Positions 1-9,070 are shown, counted from the first letter of the stretch. The stretch is 64,000 nt of DNA from an uncultured Pelagibacteraceae bacterium (GCA_902582235.1 CACHQX010000002.1:62001-126000); one strand, 5' to 3'. Translations and numbers: made by a program. The notes: generated by a model not told the origin, from the sequence alone.

Positions 1-737
1 TTTATGCGTATAAAAAAAATAAACTTATAAATCCAATACCAATTAAGTTTACAAAAAATATTCAAAATGCCACAAAACTTAGAAAGCTCTGTGAGTCTAA
101 AATAAATACCAAAGTTGTAGGTTTTAAAGCCGGTGGTACTGGCTTGCCCGTATTAAAAAAATTAAAAGAAAAAGAACCTTTTTACTCAGCAATATTTAAA
201 AATAATATTTTAAAAAGTGGTAAAAGTGTAAAAATTAATCAATCTACTTTAGGAATAGAAGTTGAGGTTGGATATCTTATCAATAAAAATTTTTTTGAAT
301 ACAAGGGAATAATTACGATGAAAAATGTGAATAAATTTATTACTCATATGATGCCTTGTATTGAAATTGTCGGTTACAGACAAAAAAAACAAGGGATAAA
401 GTTTTTAGGTGATTTGGCAAGTGATTTTGGTGCGAATATAAAGTTTCTAATCGGCCCAAAAAAGAAATTCAAAAAGGTAAACATAGGAAATCTAAAATGT
501 AATATTAAAAACGTTAAAACAGGTAATGTTGTCAATGGAAATACAAATTCTGTTTATGTAAATCCACTTAATTCTCTTAGATTTGTTTTGCAAAAAATGA
601 GAAATGATAAGATAAAATTAAATTCTAATTTCTATGTATTTACAGGATCAGCAGTAGGTGTTGTTCCACTAAAAAATAAGGGTAATTACATAGCAAAAAT
701 TGATAGGATTGGAACTGTAAAATCAATAATCCGATAA
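1..737 (+). CDS. 2-keto-4-pentenoate hydratase-like protein (FAH superfamily), 5' end outside window
   Basis: The reading frame is open from the first bases (codons from position 3) through a TAA at 735-737, so the gene starts upstream of the window; the TTG at 144 is internal. The text before it, with VGFKAGGT, matches the family's N-terminal VG.K.G block. An acidic metal-binding motif (GIEVEVGY) and a C-terminal TGSAVG block also fit MhpD-type hydratases, which use a divalent metal to hydrate or decarboxylate 2-keto-dienoates. The exact substrate cannot be told. A small membrane protein gene overlaps its stop by one base. Confidence 0.75.
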   Translation, partial: YAYKKNKLINPIPIKFTKNIQNATKLRKLCESKINTKVVGFKAGGTGLPVLKKLKEKEPFYSAIFKNNILKSGKSVKINQSTLGIEVEVGYLINKNFFEYKGIITMKNVNKFITHMMPCIEIVGYRQKKQGIKFLGDLASDFGANIKFLIGPKKKFKKVNIGNLKCNIKNVKTGNVVNGNTNSVYVNPLNSLRFVLQKMRNDKIKLNSNFYVFTGSAVGVVPLKNKGNYIAKIDRIGTVKSIIR

Positions 738-877
738 TGTTTCAAATTAAAAAATTTCTTAAAAACAGTAAAGTAGGAAGATATATAATCGCTGGAAGTT
801 TTTTTTTCTTTTTTATTAAAGGACTAATTTGGTTGATTATTATTGCAATGACGTGGTTAGGTGTTGGAAAACTGTAA
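737..877 (+). CDS. 46-residue single-helix membrane protein
   Basis: ATG at 737 overlaps the TAA of the preceding hydratase (TAATG), which suggests translational coupling. The 46-residue product has a basic N terminus (KKFLKNSKVGRY), then a Phe-rich and Ile-rich stretch at about residues 17-44 that would form one transmembrane helix, ending near VGKL. The basic N terminus should stay in the cytoplasm. I do not recognise a named family. Coding use and the exact overlap make it a likely real gene. Confidence 0.6.
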   Translation: MFQIKKFLKNSKVGRYIIAGSFFFFFIKGLIWLIIIAMTWLGVGKL

Positions 878-880
878 AAA

Positions 881-1183
881 CTAAATAACTACCTCAAAAC
901 CTTCAAAATTCGGGTGACCTAAATACAATCCTTTATGCTGACCGGAATTTTTATGAGCTAATCTAAAAGCCTCAGACTTAGTCCAATTAACAAAATCATT
1001 TTTTGAGTTCCAAATGCTATGAGATGCATACAAAGTATGCTCATCATTTGAGTCGCCCTTAACTAAATGAAATTCTTTAAACCCAGGGACACCTATTAAA
1101 TAAGTATCTCTATTTTTCCAAATATCTTCAAATTCTTTTTCTTTACCGAGGATAATTTTAAAACGATTCATTGCTATAAACAT
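881..1183 (-). CDS. ABM-fold protein resembling IsdG/HmuQ heme-degrading monooxygenases
   Basis: A 100-residue antibiotic-biosynthesis-monooxygenase (ferredoxin-like) domain. Asn6, Trp67 and His77 fall at almost the same numbers as the catalytic Asn7, Trp67 and His77 of staphylococcal IsdG, and the VPGF, LYASHS.W and LGHPNFEGFEVV blocks resemble rhizobial HmuQ. Such enzymes open the heme ring to release iron. Here the gene stands alone, tail to tail with the upstream small membrane gene, with no heme transporter nearby. The heme role is inferred from residues; other ABM activities remain possible. Confidence 0.65.
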   Translation of the reverse strand: MFIAMNRFKIILGKEKEFEDIWKNRDTYLIGVPGFKEFHLVKGDSNDEHTLYASHSIWNSKNDFVNWTKSEAFRLAHKNSGQHKGLYLGHPNFEGFEVVI

Positions 1184-1292
1184 ACTAGAATATATTAATT
1201 CTATCTTAAGTTTAAAAGTTAAAATGGTGTGACACTCTGATGCTTAAATAAAAAATCAAAGTACATATATATATTTTAACGAAAGGACAATA

Positions 1293-1499
1293 ATGAAAAA
1301 ATTAGGTTTAATTTTATCGTTTATACTATTTACAAGTTCTGCATTCGCGGGTTCTTGCCCGATGATGGCAAAAAGTGTTGATGCGAAAATTGCTGAAGCT
1401 CAAAAACTTAGGGATGCTGGTATGAAAGCTCATGACAGTGGTGATCATGCTAAGTCTGAGGAATTACTTGGCAAAGTATTAGAAATGTTCAAAGGATAA
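1293..1499 (+). CDS. Small exported protein, 68 residues
   Basis: A clear Sec signal peptide (KK, then a hydrophobic core, then SAFA before Gly20) leaves a mature helical protein of about 49 residues beginning GSCPMM, with a Lys/Glu/Ala-rich helix pair. A good Shine-Dalgarno (GAAAGGA, about 5 bases before ATG) supports the start. It resembles small periplasmic alphaproteobacterial proteins with an N-terminal CPMM-type motif and a short TPR-like helix pair, but I know no function. A hairpin terminator follows directly. Confidence 0.7.
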   Translation: MKKLGLILSFILFTSSAFAGSCPMMAKSVDAKIAEAQKLRDAGMKAHDSGDHAKSEELLGKVLEMFKG

Positions 1500-1518
1500 A
1501 TACAATTATTGGGGGGTT

Positions 1519-1560
1519 GGGGCACCTAGCAACAGAACGCCCCTTCTCATTTTTTTTTCT
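1519..1560 (+). terminator. Rho-independent terminator after the small exported protein gene
   Basis: GGGGC at 1519-1523 pairs with GCCCC at 1539-1543 around a 15-base loop, followed by TTCTCA and a long T run. It lies 20 bases after the stop at 1499. It overlaps the 3' end of a small minus-strand ORF that begins at 1660. Confidence 0.65.
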
Positions 1561-1660
1561 TTTTTTCTCTTCTAATTTTTCTCTTCTCTTTAAAAGATAA
1601 CTTGGGTTTTTTCATTACACTTGAATCTTTGAAAGATTTTCCACTATACCTTTTTGACAT
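1547..1660 (-). CDS. 37-residue highly basic protein
   Basis: ATG at 1660 lies 3 bases after the stop of the upstream glycosyltransferase gene; TGA is at 1547-1549. The product starts MSKRYSGKSF and ends in a run of K/R/E residues (EKRKIRREKKKKK). About half the residues are Lys or Arg, suggesting nucleic-acid binding or a ribosome-associated peptide. No strong Shine-Dalgarno is seen, so translation may be coupled to the glycosyltransferase. It may instead be a chance ORF in A-rich DNA, though the N-terminal half is not low-complexity. Confidence 0.45.
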   Translation of the reverse strand: MSKRYSGKSFKDSSVMKKPKLSFKEKRKIRREKKKKK

Positions 1661-1663
1661 AGT

Positions 1664-2389
1664 CTAATAAAATATTTTAAATATTATTGTTTTTAAAAAA
1701 AACCTTACAGCATAAATTAAATGGACAGAAGATCTTTCTGTTCCATAAAATGTTTTAATTGGTATTTCTTTAATCTTTTTTTTCTCTGATACAAGTTTGA
1801 GTCTTAAGTCAATATCAAAACAAAAATTATTGTCCAAATTTTTAAAAGTTTTTTTATCAATCAATTTTAAATTGTATGCCCAATAACCAGTATGACAATC
1901 TGTAAAGCTGGTTCCGTATAGTGAATTGAATATCCAAGTTAAAAAAATATTACCAATAAACTTATAAAATGGCATTTTTCCAATAAGAGCATTCATCTTT
2001 TTAGTCATTCTAGAACCAACGGTTGCACTCAAATGTTTATTTCTAATTAAATTTTCAATCATTGTTGATGAATATTTTGGGTCATATTGATTGTCTCCGT
2101 GTATCATTACAGCATAAGAAAAATTGTTTTTGTATGCATAATTAATACATTTTTTAATATTTTTTCCATAACCCATGTTAGACTTATTTAAATTAGCAAT
2201 AATCTTATTTGGATATTTCTTTTTAATTTTTTCAATGAATTCAATCGTGTTATCTCTAGAGTCATCGTCACTTATCAATATTTTATAATTTTTATTTTTA
2301 AGATATTTAAAAGGAATCTTTTTTATAACATCTAAGACTCTAAAAGATGCTTTATAAGTAATAATAAAAATTAAAATTTTATCTTTCAT
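1664..2389 (-). CDS. Family 2 glycosyltransferase (dolichyl-phosphate mannosyltransferase-like)
   Basis: A 241-residue GT-A enzyme. The nucleotide-sugar site is DDDSRDNT at about residues 41-48, and HGDNQYDP at about 97-104 takes the place of the DxD metal motif. It lacks the C-terminal membrane helices found in longer DPM1/ArnC-like proteins. It probably transfers a sugar to a lipid carrier or surface glycan at the inner membrane. It is divergent from a polytopic membrane protein at 2452, which is often a partner in polyprenyl-phosphate sugar systems. Donor and acceptor are unknown. Confidence 0.75.
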   Translation of the reverse strand: MKDKILIFIITYKASFRVLDVIKKIPFKYLKNKNYKILISDDDSRDNTIEFIEKIKKKYPNKIIANLNKSNMGYGKNIKKCINYAYKNNFSYAVMIHGDNQYDPKYSSTMIENLIRNKHLSATVGSRMTKKMNALIGKMPFYKFIGNIFLTWIFNSLYGTSFTDCHTGYWAYNLKLIDKKTFKNLDNNFCFDIDLRLKLVSEKKKIKEIPIKTFYGTERSSVHLIYAVRFFLKTIIFKIFY

Positions 2390-2451
2390 TGCTAAGTATG
2401 ATATATAAATTGTGATGTTAAAATTTAAAGAAAATAATTACAATAAAATAA

Positions 2452-3699
2452 ATGGATAAGTCCAGAAACATTTTTATTTTAGCAACGATACTTTTTTTAA
2501 GTATTCTATTTTCATATATCATTTTAGAGGACACGCTTGGTGGGTCAAAACAAGACTTTATTTTTCATGAAAAATTTGTAATTTTATTTGCAGAAGATTT
2601 TAAAAATACGTTTAGAGATTACGGAAAAGGTGAGCTGTTTGCTAGAAATTCACCAATCTTTTATATTGTTTTATCTTTTATTTATAAGAGTGGCGTTGAA
2701 TTAGACAAAATAAAATATCTAAACATTATTTCAATTCCTTTATTGATTTATCTTTTTTACTCGTGCTTAAAAATTCAATTTAAGAGTATTAACAAAAATT
2801 TATTAATTTTTTTATCATTTATAGTTCTTTTGTCACCGACAGTAAGAAGCCTAGTCGTTTGGCCATATCCGATTTTATATGGTTTTATTTTTTTTTTATT
2901 CTCGATTAAATTTTATCTTAAGTTTGAAAATGAAAAAAAAACGAAACTCAAAAATGCGCTTAAAAATACTTTCTATCTAGCTTTGGCATCTTATGTTACT
3001 CCCAATTTTAGTGTATTTGTTATTTTCTTTTTATATAAGTTTTTTCTTAAATTTAATATTTCAAAAAATTTTTTTTACATAGTAATTCTTAATTGTTTAT
3101 TGGCAACCCCAGCTTTTATATATTATTTTATAAATGATTTTTATTTTTTTGAAGTAACGGTTAGGGAAATTGATTTAAATGTTAAACTAAATTTTTTTAA
3201 TAAAATTGTAATAATTTTGTCTTTAATTTTTTTTTATTATATCCCTTTATTAAATAGAGAAATTATAAGAAAGCTACTTAATTCCTTAAAAGAAATAAAT
3301 AAGCATTATGTTTTAATTTTATTTTTTTTAATATCTGTTTATTTTTTTAATTTTCCCTCTGGAAATTTTGGGGGAGGTATTTTTTACCATCTTTCACAAT
3401 TTATCTTTGAAAATAACATAATAATTTTTGTAGTCTTTTTTTTAGCAATTTTAATATTTAAAGAAGCAAAGTTGATAAATTTCAATAATCTTTTAATATT
3501 TTTTTGTTTGATTTTGTATAATCTGCAGGTTTCAATATATCACAAGTATTTTGACCCATTGCTATTATTTATCATTTTATTTTTAATTTCTAATAATAAG
3601 ATTATTAATAAAAAAGTTTTTATTGAAATTACAAAAAAATATTACTTTCTTTATATAATTTTTTTGGGATTGAGTTTTTATAAAGTTATTTTTTTATAA
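2452..3699 (+). CDS. Polytopic membrane protein, possible GT-C-type glycosyltransferase
   Basis: The 415-residue product is extremely rich in Phe, Ile, Leu and Tyr, with about 10-12 predicted membrane helices. An early soluble loop after the first helix contains acidic residues (EDFKNTFRDY), the typical place of the catalytic Asp/Glu in GT-C enzymes. It is divergent from a GT2 glycosyltransferase, which favours a role in transferring lipid-linked sugars. I do not recognise a specific family. Several T8 runs inside the gene are intact in frame. Confidence 0.55.
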   Translation: MDKSRNIFILATILFLSILFSYIILEDTLGGSKQDFIFHEKFVILFAEDFKNTFRDYGKGELFARNSPIFYIVLSFIYKSGVELDKIKYLNIISIPLLIYLFYSCLKIQFKSINKNLLIFLSFIVLLSPTVRSLVVWPYPILYGFIFFLFSIKFYLKFENEKKTKLKNALKNTFYLALASYVTPNFSVFVIFFLYKFFLKFNISKNFFYIVILNCLLATPAFIYYFINDFYFFEVTVREIDLNVKLNFFNKIVIILSLIFFYYIPLLNREIIRKLLNSLKEINKHYVLILFFLISVYFFNFPSGNFGGGIFYHLSQFIFENNIIIFVVFFLAILIFKEAKLINFNNLLIFFCLILYNLQVSIYHKYFDPLLLFIILFLISNNKIINKKVFIEITKKYYFLYIIFLGLSFYKVIFL

Positions 3700-3724
3700 A
3701 TTGTTTAATAAAAATATTTTTATC

Positions 3725-5446
3725 TCAATTTGATAACCACAAAGTTTCGTACGGTTCAAGCTCCAAGTTCTTCGTTGATTTGGATTTATTTAATAAATCT
3801 TTATATTTTTTAAATTTGTTACCAATATTTAATTTTTGATGTTCTGATGATAAGTTTGTTATATTATATATAGTTTGTTTGTTATCCAAACTTGTTCTTT
3901 TAAAACAAAATATTTTTTTTCCAAAATAAAATTTTTTTCTTTTTGCATTAGGATGGAATGCTTTGTTTTGTTTTTTAATAAAGATTAAGTTCATAATTTT
4001 TTGATAAAATGCATTTTGTTTAGAATTTTTATTTTTTAATAAATTTTCTAATTTATCTTTGTTCCACTTATATCTATTTAAATCTCTTTTATTTCCAGAT
4101 ATAATATACCTATAATCATCATTTGAAGTTCCAAATATAGAGTTAAAATAAATTGCTGGAATTCCCTCAAAAGCAATCATAATAGCATGTGCAGAAACAT
4201 ATCTTTCTAAAAAATATTTTCCTTTTTTATCAGAGTCAGTTTTTTGAAAAGCGTTAAAAAGTGTAATGTTTGCTTCATATACTTTTTTTGATGATCCTTG
4301 AATTTTTCTAAAAGAAAGCTGTCCTCCGTTTTTTTTTAAACGTTTAAAAAACTTCGATAAACTCTTCTTATTTAGATATCCTTCAGCTGGTCTCATACCT
4401 ATGCCATCGTGGGACGCTATAAAATTAAGATAATTATTTCCAATCTTTGTAGACGGAAGGTTTTTACTCCATTTGTTTAAGTATGTGCTATCTTCAAAAA
4501 GAAACGCATGAACCAATAATGGTGGTAAAGTAAAATTATATATCCAGTGGGACTCATTATTATTCAATCCAAAATAACTTAAATTTTCTTTTTCTGGTAA
4601 ATTAGTTTCTGTAATGATAATTGGTTTTGATTTAAGAGAATTACAAACTAACCTTAATAGTTTAATTATTTCATGAGTTTCTTTTAAATTAACACATTTT
4701 GATCCACTTTTTTTCCACAAATATGCAATTGCATCTAATCTAAAAATAGTAACTCCATGATTTACCAAGTTGATCATAATCTTCACAAATCTTAGTAGGA
4801 CTCTTGGGTTTTTAAAATTAAGATCAATTTGATCGTCACTAAATGTTCTCCATAAAAGATTATCTTTTTTAAAAATACTTATTTTTTTCAACAATCTATT
4901 TTCTCGTGGCCTTACAACATTTGATATATCAAATTTTTTATTAACTCTTAAAAAGTACTCTTTTCCTGGCGATTTATTGTTTAAAAAATTTTTAAACCAC
5001 AAACCTTTAGAGGAAGCATGATTTATTACAACATCCGCCATAATATTAATATTTTTTGATAGGCTAGAAATATCAGACCAATCTCCCAATTTTTTGTCTA
5101 CTTGATAATGATCTTTTACTGCAAATCCACTATCGCTACTTGACGGATAAAAAGGAAGAAAATGAATTATTTCAAAAAAGTGATCTAATTTTTTTTTATA
5201 AAACTTTTTAAAAATCTTAATTGTTTTTCCTCTATTACCATTTAACAAGCTGTCTGCATAACAAATTAAAACTGAGGTTTTTTCAGATATTTTTATTTTT
5301 TTTCTTTTTTTTACAAATTTATTATGAATATTTATAACTCGAAAAATTTCATTAGCATAAACGCCTAGATCTTGTTTTGAATAATCCAATCTATAAATTG
5401 AATTTAGTTTTTTTTTTATATTTTTTTTATTAGGCTGAGATAACAT
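3725..5446 (-). CDS. GH13 sucrose-phosphorylase-family enzyme, probably glucosylglycerate phosphorylase
   Basis: A 573-residue alpha-amylase-fold enzyme of the sucrose phosphorylase subfamily (GH13_18). Visible catalytic residues are Asp238 (FRLDAIAY), Glu280 (ITETNLPEKEN) and Asp347 (ASHDGIGMR). The family uses phosphate to release glucose 1-phosphate from sucrose, glucosylglycerate or related glucosides. Its ATG overlaps the stop of the glucosyl-phosphoglycerate synthase gene by one base. That context favours glucosylglycerate as substrate and a role in recovering carbon from the osmolyte. Sucrose phosphorylase is the main alternative. Confidence 0.75.
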   Translation of the reverse strand: MLSQPNKKNIKKKLNSIYRLDYSKQDLGVYANEIFRVINIHNKFVKKRKKIKISEKTSVLICYADSLLNGNRGKTIKIFKKFYKKKLDHFFEIIHFLPFYPSSSDSGFAVKDHYQVDKKLGDWSDISSLSKNINIMADVVINHASSKGLWFKNFLNNKSPGKEYFLRVNKKFDISNVVRPRENRLLKKISIFKKDNLLWRTFSDDQIDLNFKNPRVLLRFVKIMINLVNHGVTIFRLDAIAYLWKKSGSKCVNLKETHEIIKLLRLVCNSLKSKPIIITETNLPEKENLSYFGLNNNESHWIYNFTLPPLLVHAFLFEDSTYLNKWSKNLPSTKIGNNYLNFIASHDGIGMRPAEGYLNKKSLSKFFKRLKKNGGQLSFRKIQGSSKKVYEANITLFNAFQKTDSDKKGKYFLERYVSAHAIMIAFEGIPAIYFNSIFGTSNDDYRYIISGNKRDLNRYKWNKDKLENLLKNKNSKQNAFYQKIMNLIFIKKQNKAFHPNAKRKKFYFGKKIFCFKRTSLDNKQTIYNITNLSSEHQKLNIGNKFKKYKDLLNKSKSTKNLELEPYETLWLSN

Positions 5447-6666
5447 TAAGCGTTGTCTTTATTATCTTCACTAACTGCATCTTTTAATTTATTTAGAAAA
5501 TCTGGTATAGCACTTTTGACTCTGCTCCATGTTGGTATAAATGGTGTATCCATAGGATTTACATAAAAATCGTCTCCTGCTTTCATTATATTTATAGCAA
5601 ATAATTCAACTGCTTTTTCTTCGGTGTGTGAGTCAAATTTGAGACCGTTCATTGTGGCATCACTTCTGTAAATATCTATCATGTCTAAGGCACATCTGTA
5701 ATATGTTGCCTTCAAAGATCTAAATGTTTCTCTACTAAATGAATTTCCTTGTGTTGCTAGTTTTTTTATAAAAGTTTTGATTATATCTATAGACATTTTA
5801 GATAGACCTTTTGTTTCATCATCTAAAGAAAGATCTTGATGTTTATGGTCGTAAGTATCTGCTAAATCAACTTGGCAGATATTATTTGGTGAAAAGTTTC
5901 TTTGCATTTCAGATAAAACACCAACTTCTATACCCCAATCTGAAGAAATCCTTAGCTCTGATAAAACATTTCTTCTGAAGGAAAATTCACCTGATAAAGG
6001 ATACTTAAATGACTTCATAAATTGTAGATATTCACTACTGCCAATTGTTTTTTCCAAAGCGATCAACAATGGCGCAACAAGTAGTCTTGCAACTCTTCCA
6101 TTCATTTTTTCATTAGCAATTCTAGGATAAAATCCTTTACAAAATTCAAAATTAAAAACTGGATTTACAACTGGATATAAAAGTTTTGCAAGCATCCTCC
6201 TATCGTAAGTTTTTATATCACAATCATGTAATGCTACAGATCTAGCAGTGTCTCGCGCAATTGACATACCAAGACAGTACCAAACATTTCTACCTTTGCC
6301 TGGTTGATTTGGTGCTAAACTTTTTTCTTTTAGTTCTTCATCTAATTTTTGAAGTCTTGGTCCATCATTCCATAATATAGTAAAATCAGTCTTAAGTTTT
6401 TTAAAAAATTTCCATGCATCTTTTGCCTGACTCTTGTTTGCTTTATCAAGACCAATGATGATATGATTCAAATATTTTGTTTTACTTATCTCACTTACAA
6501 TCTTTGGTAGAGCTTCTCCTTCTAATTCTGAATAAAGGCATGGTAATATCAATTCCATTTTCCTTTCTTTCGAAAATTCTAATAATTCTTTTTCAATTTC
6601 ATCAGTAGATTTAGTCTTAAAATCATGAAGAGTAGAAATTACACCGTTTTGAGAAAAATCGCCCAT
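5446..6666 (-). CDS. Glucosyl-3-phosphoglycerate synthase-like glycosyltransferase
   Basis: A 406-residue retaining GT-A enzyme resembling GpgS (GT81) and mannosylglycerate synthases. The DxD-type metal motif is DCD at residues 148-150 (ALHDCDIKTY), with GKGRNVW before it. GpgS moves glucose from an NDP-glucose to 3-phosphoglycerate; a phosphatase then makes glucosylglycerate, a compatible solute. It sits 17 bases after a mannosyl/glucosyl-3-phosphoglycerate phosphatase-like gene and overlaps the phosphorylase gene by one base. Glucose versus mannose specificity is inferred only from the phosphorylase neighbour. Confidence 0.75.
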   Translation of the reverse strand: MGDFSQNGVISTLHDFKTKSTDEIEKELLEFSKERKMELILPCLYSELEGEALPKIVSEISKTKYLNHIIIGLDKANKSQAKDAWKFFKKLKTDFTILWNDGPRLQKLDEELKEKSLAPNQPGKGRNVWYCLGMSIARDTARSVALHDCDIKTYDRRMLAKLLYPVVNPVFNFEFCKGFYPRIANEKMNGRVARLLVAPLLIALEKTIGSSEYLQFMKSFKYPLSGEFSFRRNVLSELRISSDWGIEVGVLSEMQRNFSPNNICQVDLADTYDHKHQDLSLDDETKGLSKMSIDIIKTFIKKLATQGNSFSRETFRSLKATYYRCALDMIDIYRSDATMNGLKFDSHTEEKAVELFAINIMKAGDDFYVNPMDTPFIPTWSRVKSAIPDFLNKLKDAVSEDNKDNA

Positions 6667-6683
6667 ACCTTAGTTTAATAACA

Positions 6684-7478
6684 TTATTGAATTTTTTCCA
6701 GCGCCATTTTGACAACTTCTTCCCACCCCTCTGGAGCGGGCTTTTTAGAAACTAAACAATTTTTTATATTCAAAGTATCTAACTTAAACTTTTCATTAAA
6801 AACCAAACACGCTATGTCACTATTTTTAAGCATATCTAGGTCATTAAAATTATCACCGACACCTATTATTTTTAATTCTTGTTTTTCAGTTTTCTCGAAA
6901 ATTCTTTTTACTTTTTTCATTGCAAAAGACTTGCTAATATTGTCAGAAAGATTGATAACACGACCACCCTCTTGCATTGTTAAACCCATATCAGAGGCTA
7001 ATCTAAATATATTATTTTTTTCTGCCTTGTTTCCTTTAAATATAAGAGGCACTGAAAATTCTCTGTCAGATGCATAACTTAACTGTTTCTCAGATAAACC
7101 AAAAATTTTAAGCTGTTCATCTTTTTTGAGTTTTAATACAAACTTGCATTTTGAAATAAATTTTTTTGGGATTTTTTTTAAGAAGATATTTAATATTTCA
7201 TCTTTATCTCTACTAAGTATAATTTTCTCAGGAAAATCTGAATTAATTAAGTTCATCTTGTATATAGCAGCACCATTTTCAGCAATAAAAGGAAGTTCTG
7301 CCTTTAGCTCGTTACAAAAATTTAAGATCTCAGCTTTTGTTTTACTTGAGTTAGGTATTATTGATATGTTTTTAGATAGTAAATTTTGAATGTATTGCCT
7401 TATATTTTCAAATTTAAATGTTTCATTATGTAACAAAGTTCCGTCTAAATCAGTAAATATAACTATTTTTTCAATCAT
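6684..7478 (-). CDS. Mannosyl/glucosyl-3-phosphoglycerate phosphatase (HAD-IIB)
   Basis: A 264-residue HAD hydrolase of the MPGP type. Motif I is TDLDGTLL with Asp10 and Asp12, motif II is PNSSKT, and motif IV is GVGDNFNDLDML near the C terminus. It would remove phosphate from the hexosyl-3-phosphoglycerate made by the adjacent synthase, the last step to glucosyl- or mannosylglycerate in the cytoplasm. Length and motif order are normal for the family. Confidence 0.75.
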   Translation of the reverse strand: MIEKIVIFTDLDGTLLHNETFKFENIRQYIQNLLSKNISIIPNSSKTKAEILNFCNELKAELPFIAENGAAIYKMNLINSDFPEKIILSRDKDEILNIFLKKIPKKFISKCKFVLKLKKDEQLKIFGLSEKQLSYASDREFSVPLIFKGNKAEKNNIFRLASDMGLTMQEGGRVINLSDNISKSFAMKKVKRIFEKTEKQELKIIGVGDNFNDLDMLKNSDIACLVFNEKFKLDTLNIKNCLVSKKPAPEGWEEVVKMALEKIQ

Positions 7479-7513
7479 TTATTGTTTATGACTAAGAATT
7501 TATTTGGTTAAAC

Positions 7514-8959
7514 TTAGATATCAACAATTAAAGTATCTTTTGAACCGCCGCCTTGTGAGCTATTTACGATTGTACTGCCTTTTCTTAATGCAACTCTTGT
7601 CAAACCGCCAGTTGTTACATATGTAGATTTTCCACTAAGTACAAATGGTCTTAGGTCAAGATGCCTTGGTTCAATATCATTTTTAGTAATTGTTGGAGCA
7701 GTAGATAAAATTTCTAAAGGTTGAGCTATAAATTCTCTGGGATTTTTTTTAATTTTTGCAATTACTTCTTCTCTTTCTTTTTGCGGTGCCTTTGGACCAA
7801 TCATTATTCCATATCCACCAGATGCATTTGCAGGTTTTACTACTAATTTTGATATGTTGTCTATTACATAATCCATTTGGATCTTGTCATGACATAAATA
7901 AGTTTCAACTTGATTTAAAATTGGTTGTTCCCCTAAATAATAAACTATCATTTTATTGACGTATGAATAAACAACCTTATCATCAGCAACACCAGTTCCT
8001 ATGGCATTTAAAATTCCAACGTTCCCTTTTCTCCAGGCTTTGAATAAACCAGGAACACCTATAACTGATCCTTTATAGAATGCTTTTGGATCCAAAAAAG
8101 TATCATCCAAACGTCTATATATACAATCAACTCTTAAGGGACCTTTAACAGTCTTCATGTAAACTATATCATTTTCCACAAAAAGATCTTTCCCCTCTAC
8201 TAATGCAATACCCATTTGTTCAGCTAAATAGGAATGCTCAAAGTACGCAGAATTATAAATGCCTGGAGTTAAAACAACCATGTGAGGATCTTTTGTTTTT
8301 TTTGGAATACACTCTCTCATACAATTAAATAACTTATTTGTATAAATATTAATGGATGCAACCTTGTATCTTGTAAATAGTTCCGGAAAAACATCTCTCA
8401 TTACCATTCTATTCTCAAGCATATAAGACACGCCTGAGGGAACTCTTAGGTTATCTTCTAGAACTAAATAATCACCAGATTTATTTCTTATTAAATCTAC
8501 CCCTGAAATATTTGACCATGCTTTATATTTCGGAGAAAAACCTTCACATTCTTTTACATAATAAGGTGATTTAAATATTATTTCTTCTGGGATAACATTG
8601 TCCTTAAATATTTTTTTATTGTTGTAAACATCATCTATAAACAAATTAAGAGCTTTTACTCGTTGCTGTAATCCTTTTGAAACTTTATTCCATTGAGTTC
8701 TTGGAATTATTCGAGGAATTATATCCAATGGCCATTTTTTTTCTTCTGCCCTGTTATTTGCAGCGTACACTCTAAAATTAATTCCTCTTGCGCTTATAGT
8801 GCTTTGGCAATTTTTTTCGATTTCTTGAAGTTTTTCTTTCCCGTATCTTTCTAGAATATTTGAAATTATTGTTGCATGTTTACGGAGCTTATTATCCTCT
8901 GTAAAATATCCATCGTAAGCATATTTAGCATTATAATTTTTCCACAATTTATTGACCAT
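7514..8959 (-). CDS. Circularly permuted ATP-grasp protein (type 2)
   Basis: A 481-residue protein of the circularly permuted ATP-grasp family (DUF404/DUF407). Typical stretches are YNNKKIF near residue 113, the VVLTPGIYNSAYFEH block and the VKPANASGGYG nucleotide-binding loop. Members are thought to form peptide-like bonds and normally sit with alpha-E, transglutaminase-like and Anbu genes. Here Anbu is divergent 111 bases away, but alpha-E and transglutaminase genes are absent and the gene heads the glucosylglycerate operon instead. The substrate is unknown. Confidence 0.75.
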   Translation of the reverse strand: MVNKLWKNYNAKYAYDGYFTEDNKLRKHATIISNILERYGKEKLQEIEKNCQSTISARGINFRVYAANNRAEEKKWPLDIIPRIIPRTQWNKVSKGLQQRVKALNLFIDDVYNNKKIFKDNVIPEEIIFKSPYYVKECEGFSPKYKAWSNISGVDLIRNKSGDYLVLEDNLRVPSGVSYMLENRMVMRDVFPELFTRYKVASINIYTNKLFNCMRECIPKKTKDPHMVVLTPGIYNSAYFEHSYLAEQMGIALVEGKDLFVENDIVYMKTVKGPLRVDCIYRRLDDTFLDPKAFYKGSVIGVPGLFKAWRKGNVGILNAIGTGVADDKVVYSYVNKMIVYYLGEQPILNQVETYLCHDKIQMDYVIDNISKLVVKPANASGGYGIMIGPKAPQKEREEVIAKIKKNPREFIAQPLEILSTAPTITKNDIEPRHLDLRPFVLSGKSTYVTTGGLTRVALRKGSTIVNSSQGGGSKDTLIVDI

Positions 8960-8988
8960 TTTAATAGCTTTTAATAGTTAAACATATT

Positions 8989-9000
8989 ATGCAAATGCAT
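8989..9000. promoter_or_regulatory. Palindrome in the divergent promoter region of the ATP-grasp operon and Anbu
   Basis: ATGCA-AA-TGCAT is a perfect inverted repeat 30 bases upstream of the ATP-grasp start and 71 bases before the Anbu start. It could be a repressor site for either direction. In such AT-rich DNA short palindromes can arise by chance. Confidence 0.25.
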
Positions 9001-9070
9001 TTTAGATATATCAGATATGATATAAATCGATTATAAATACGTCGTTTAATTAAATAATACATATAAATAT

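Noticed and set aside
6709-7389. Plus-strand frames inside the phosphatase gene
   Set aside because: Shadows of the HAD phosphatase with no motif and no ribosome site.
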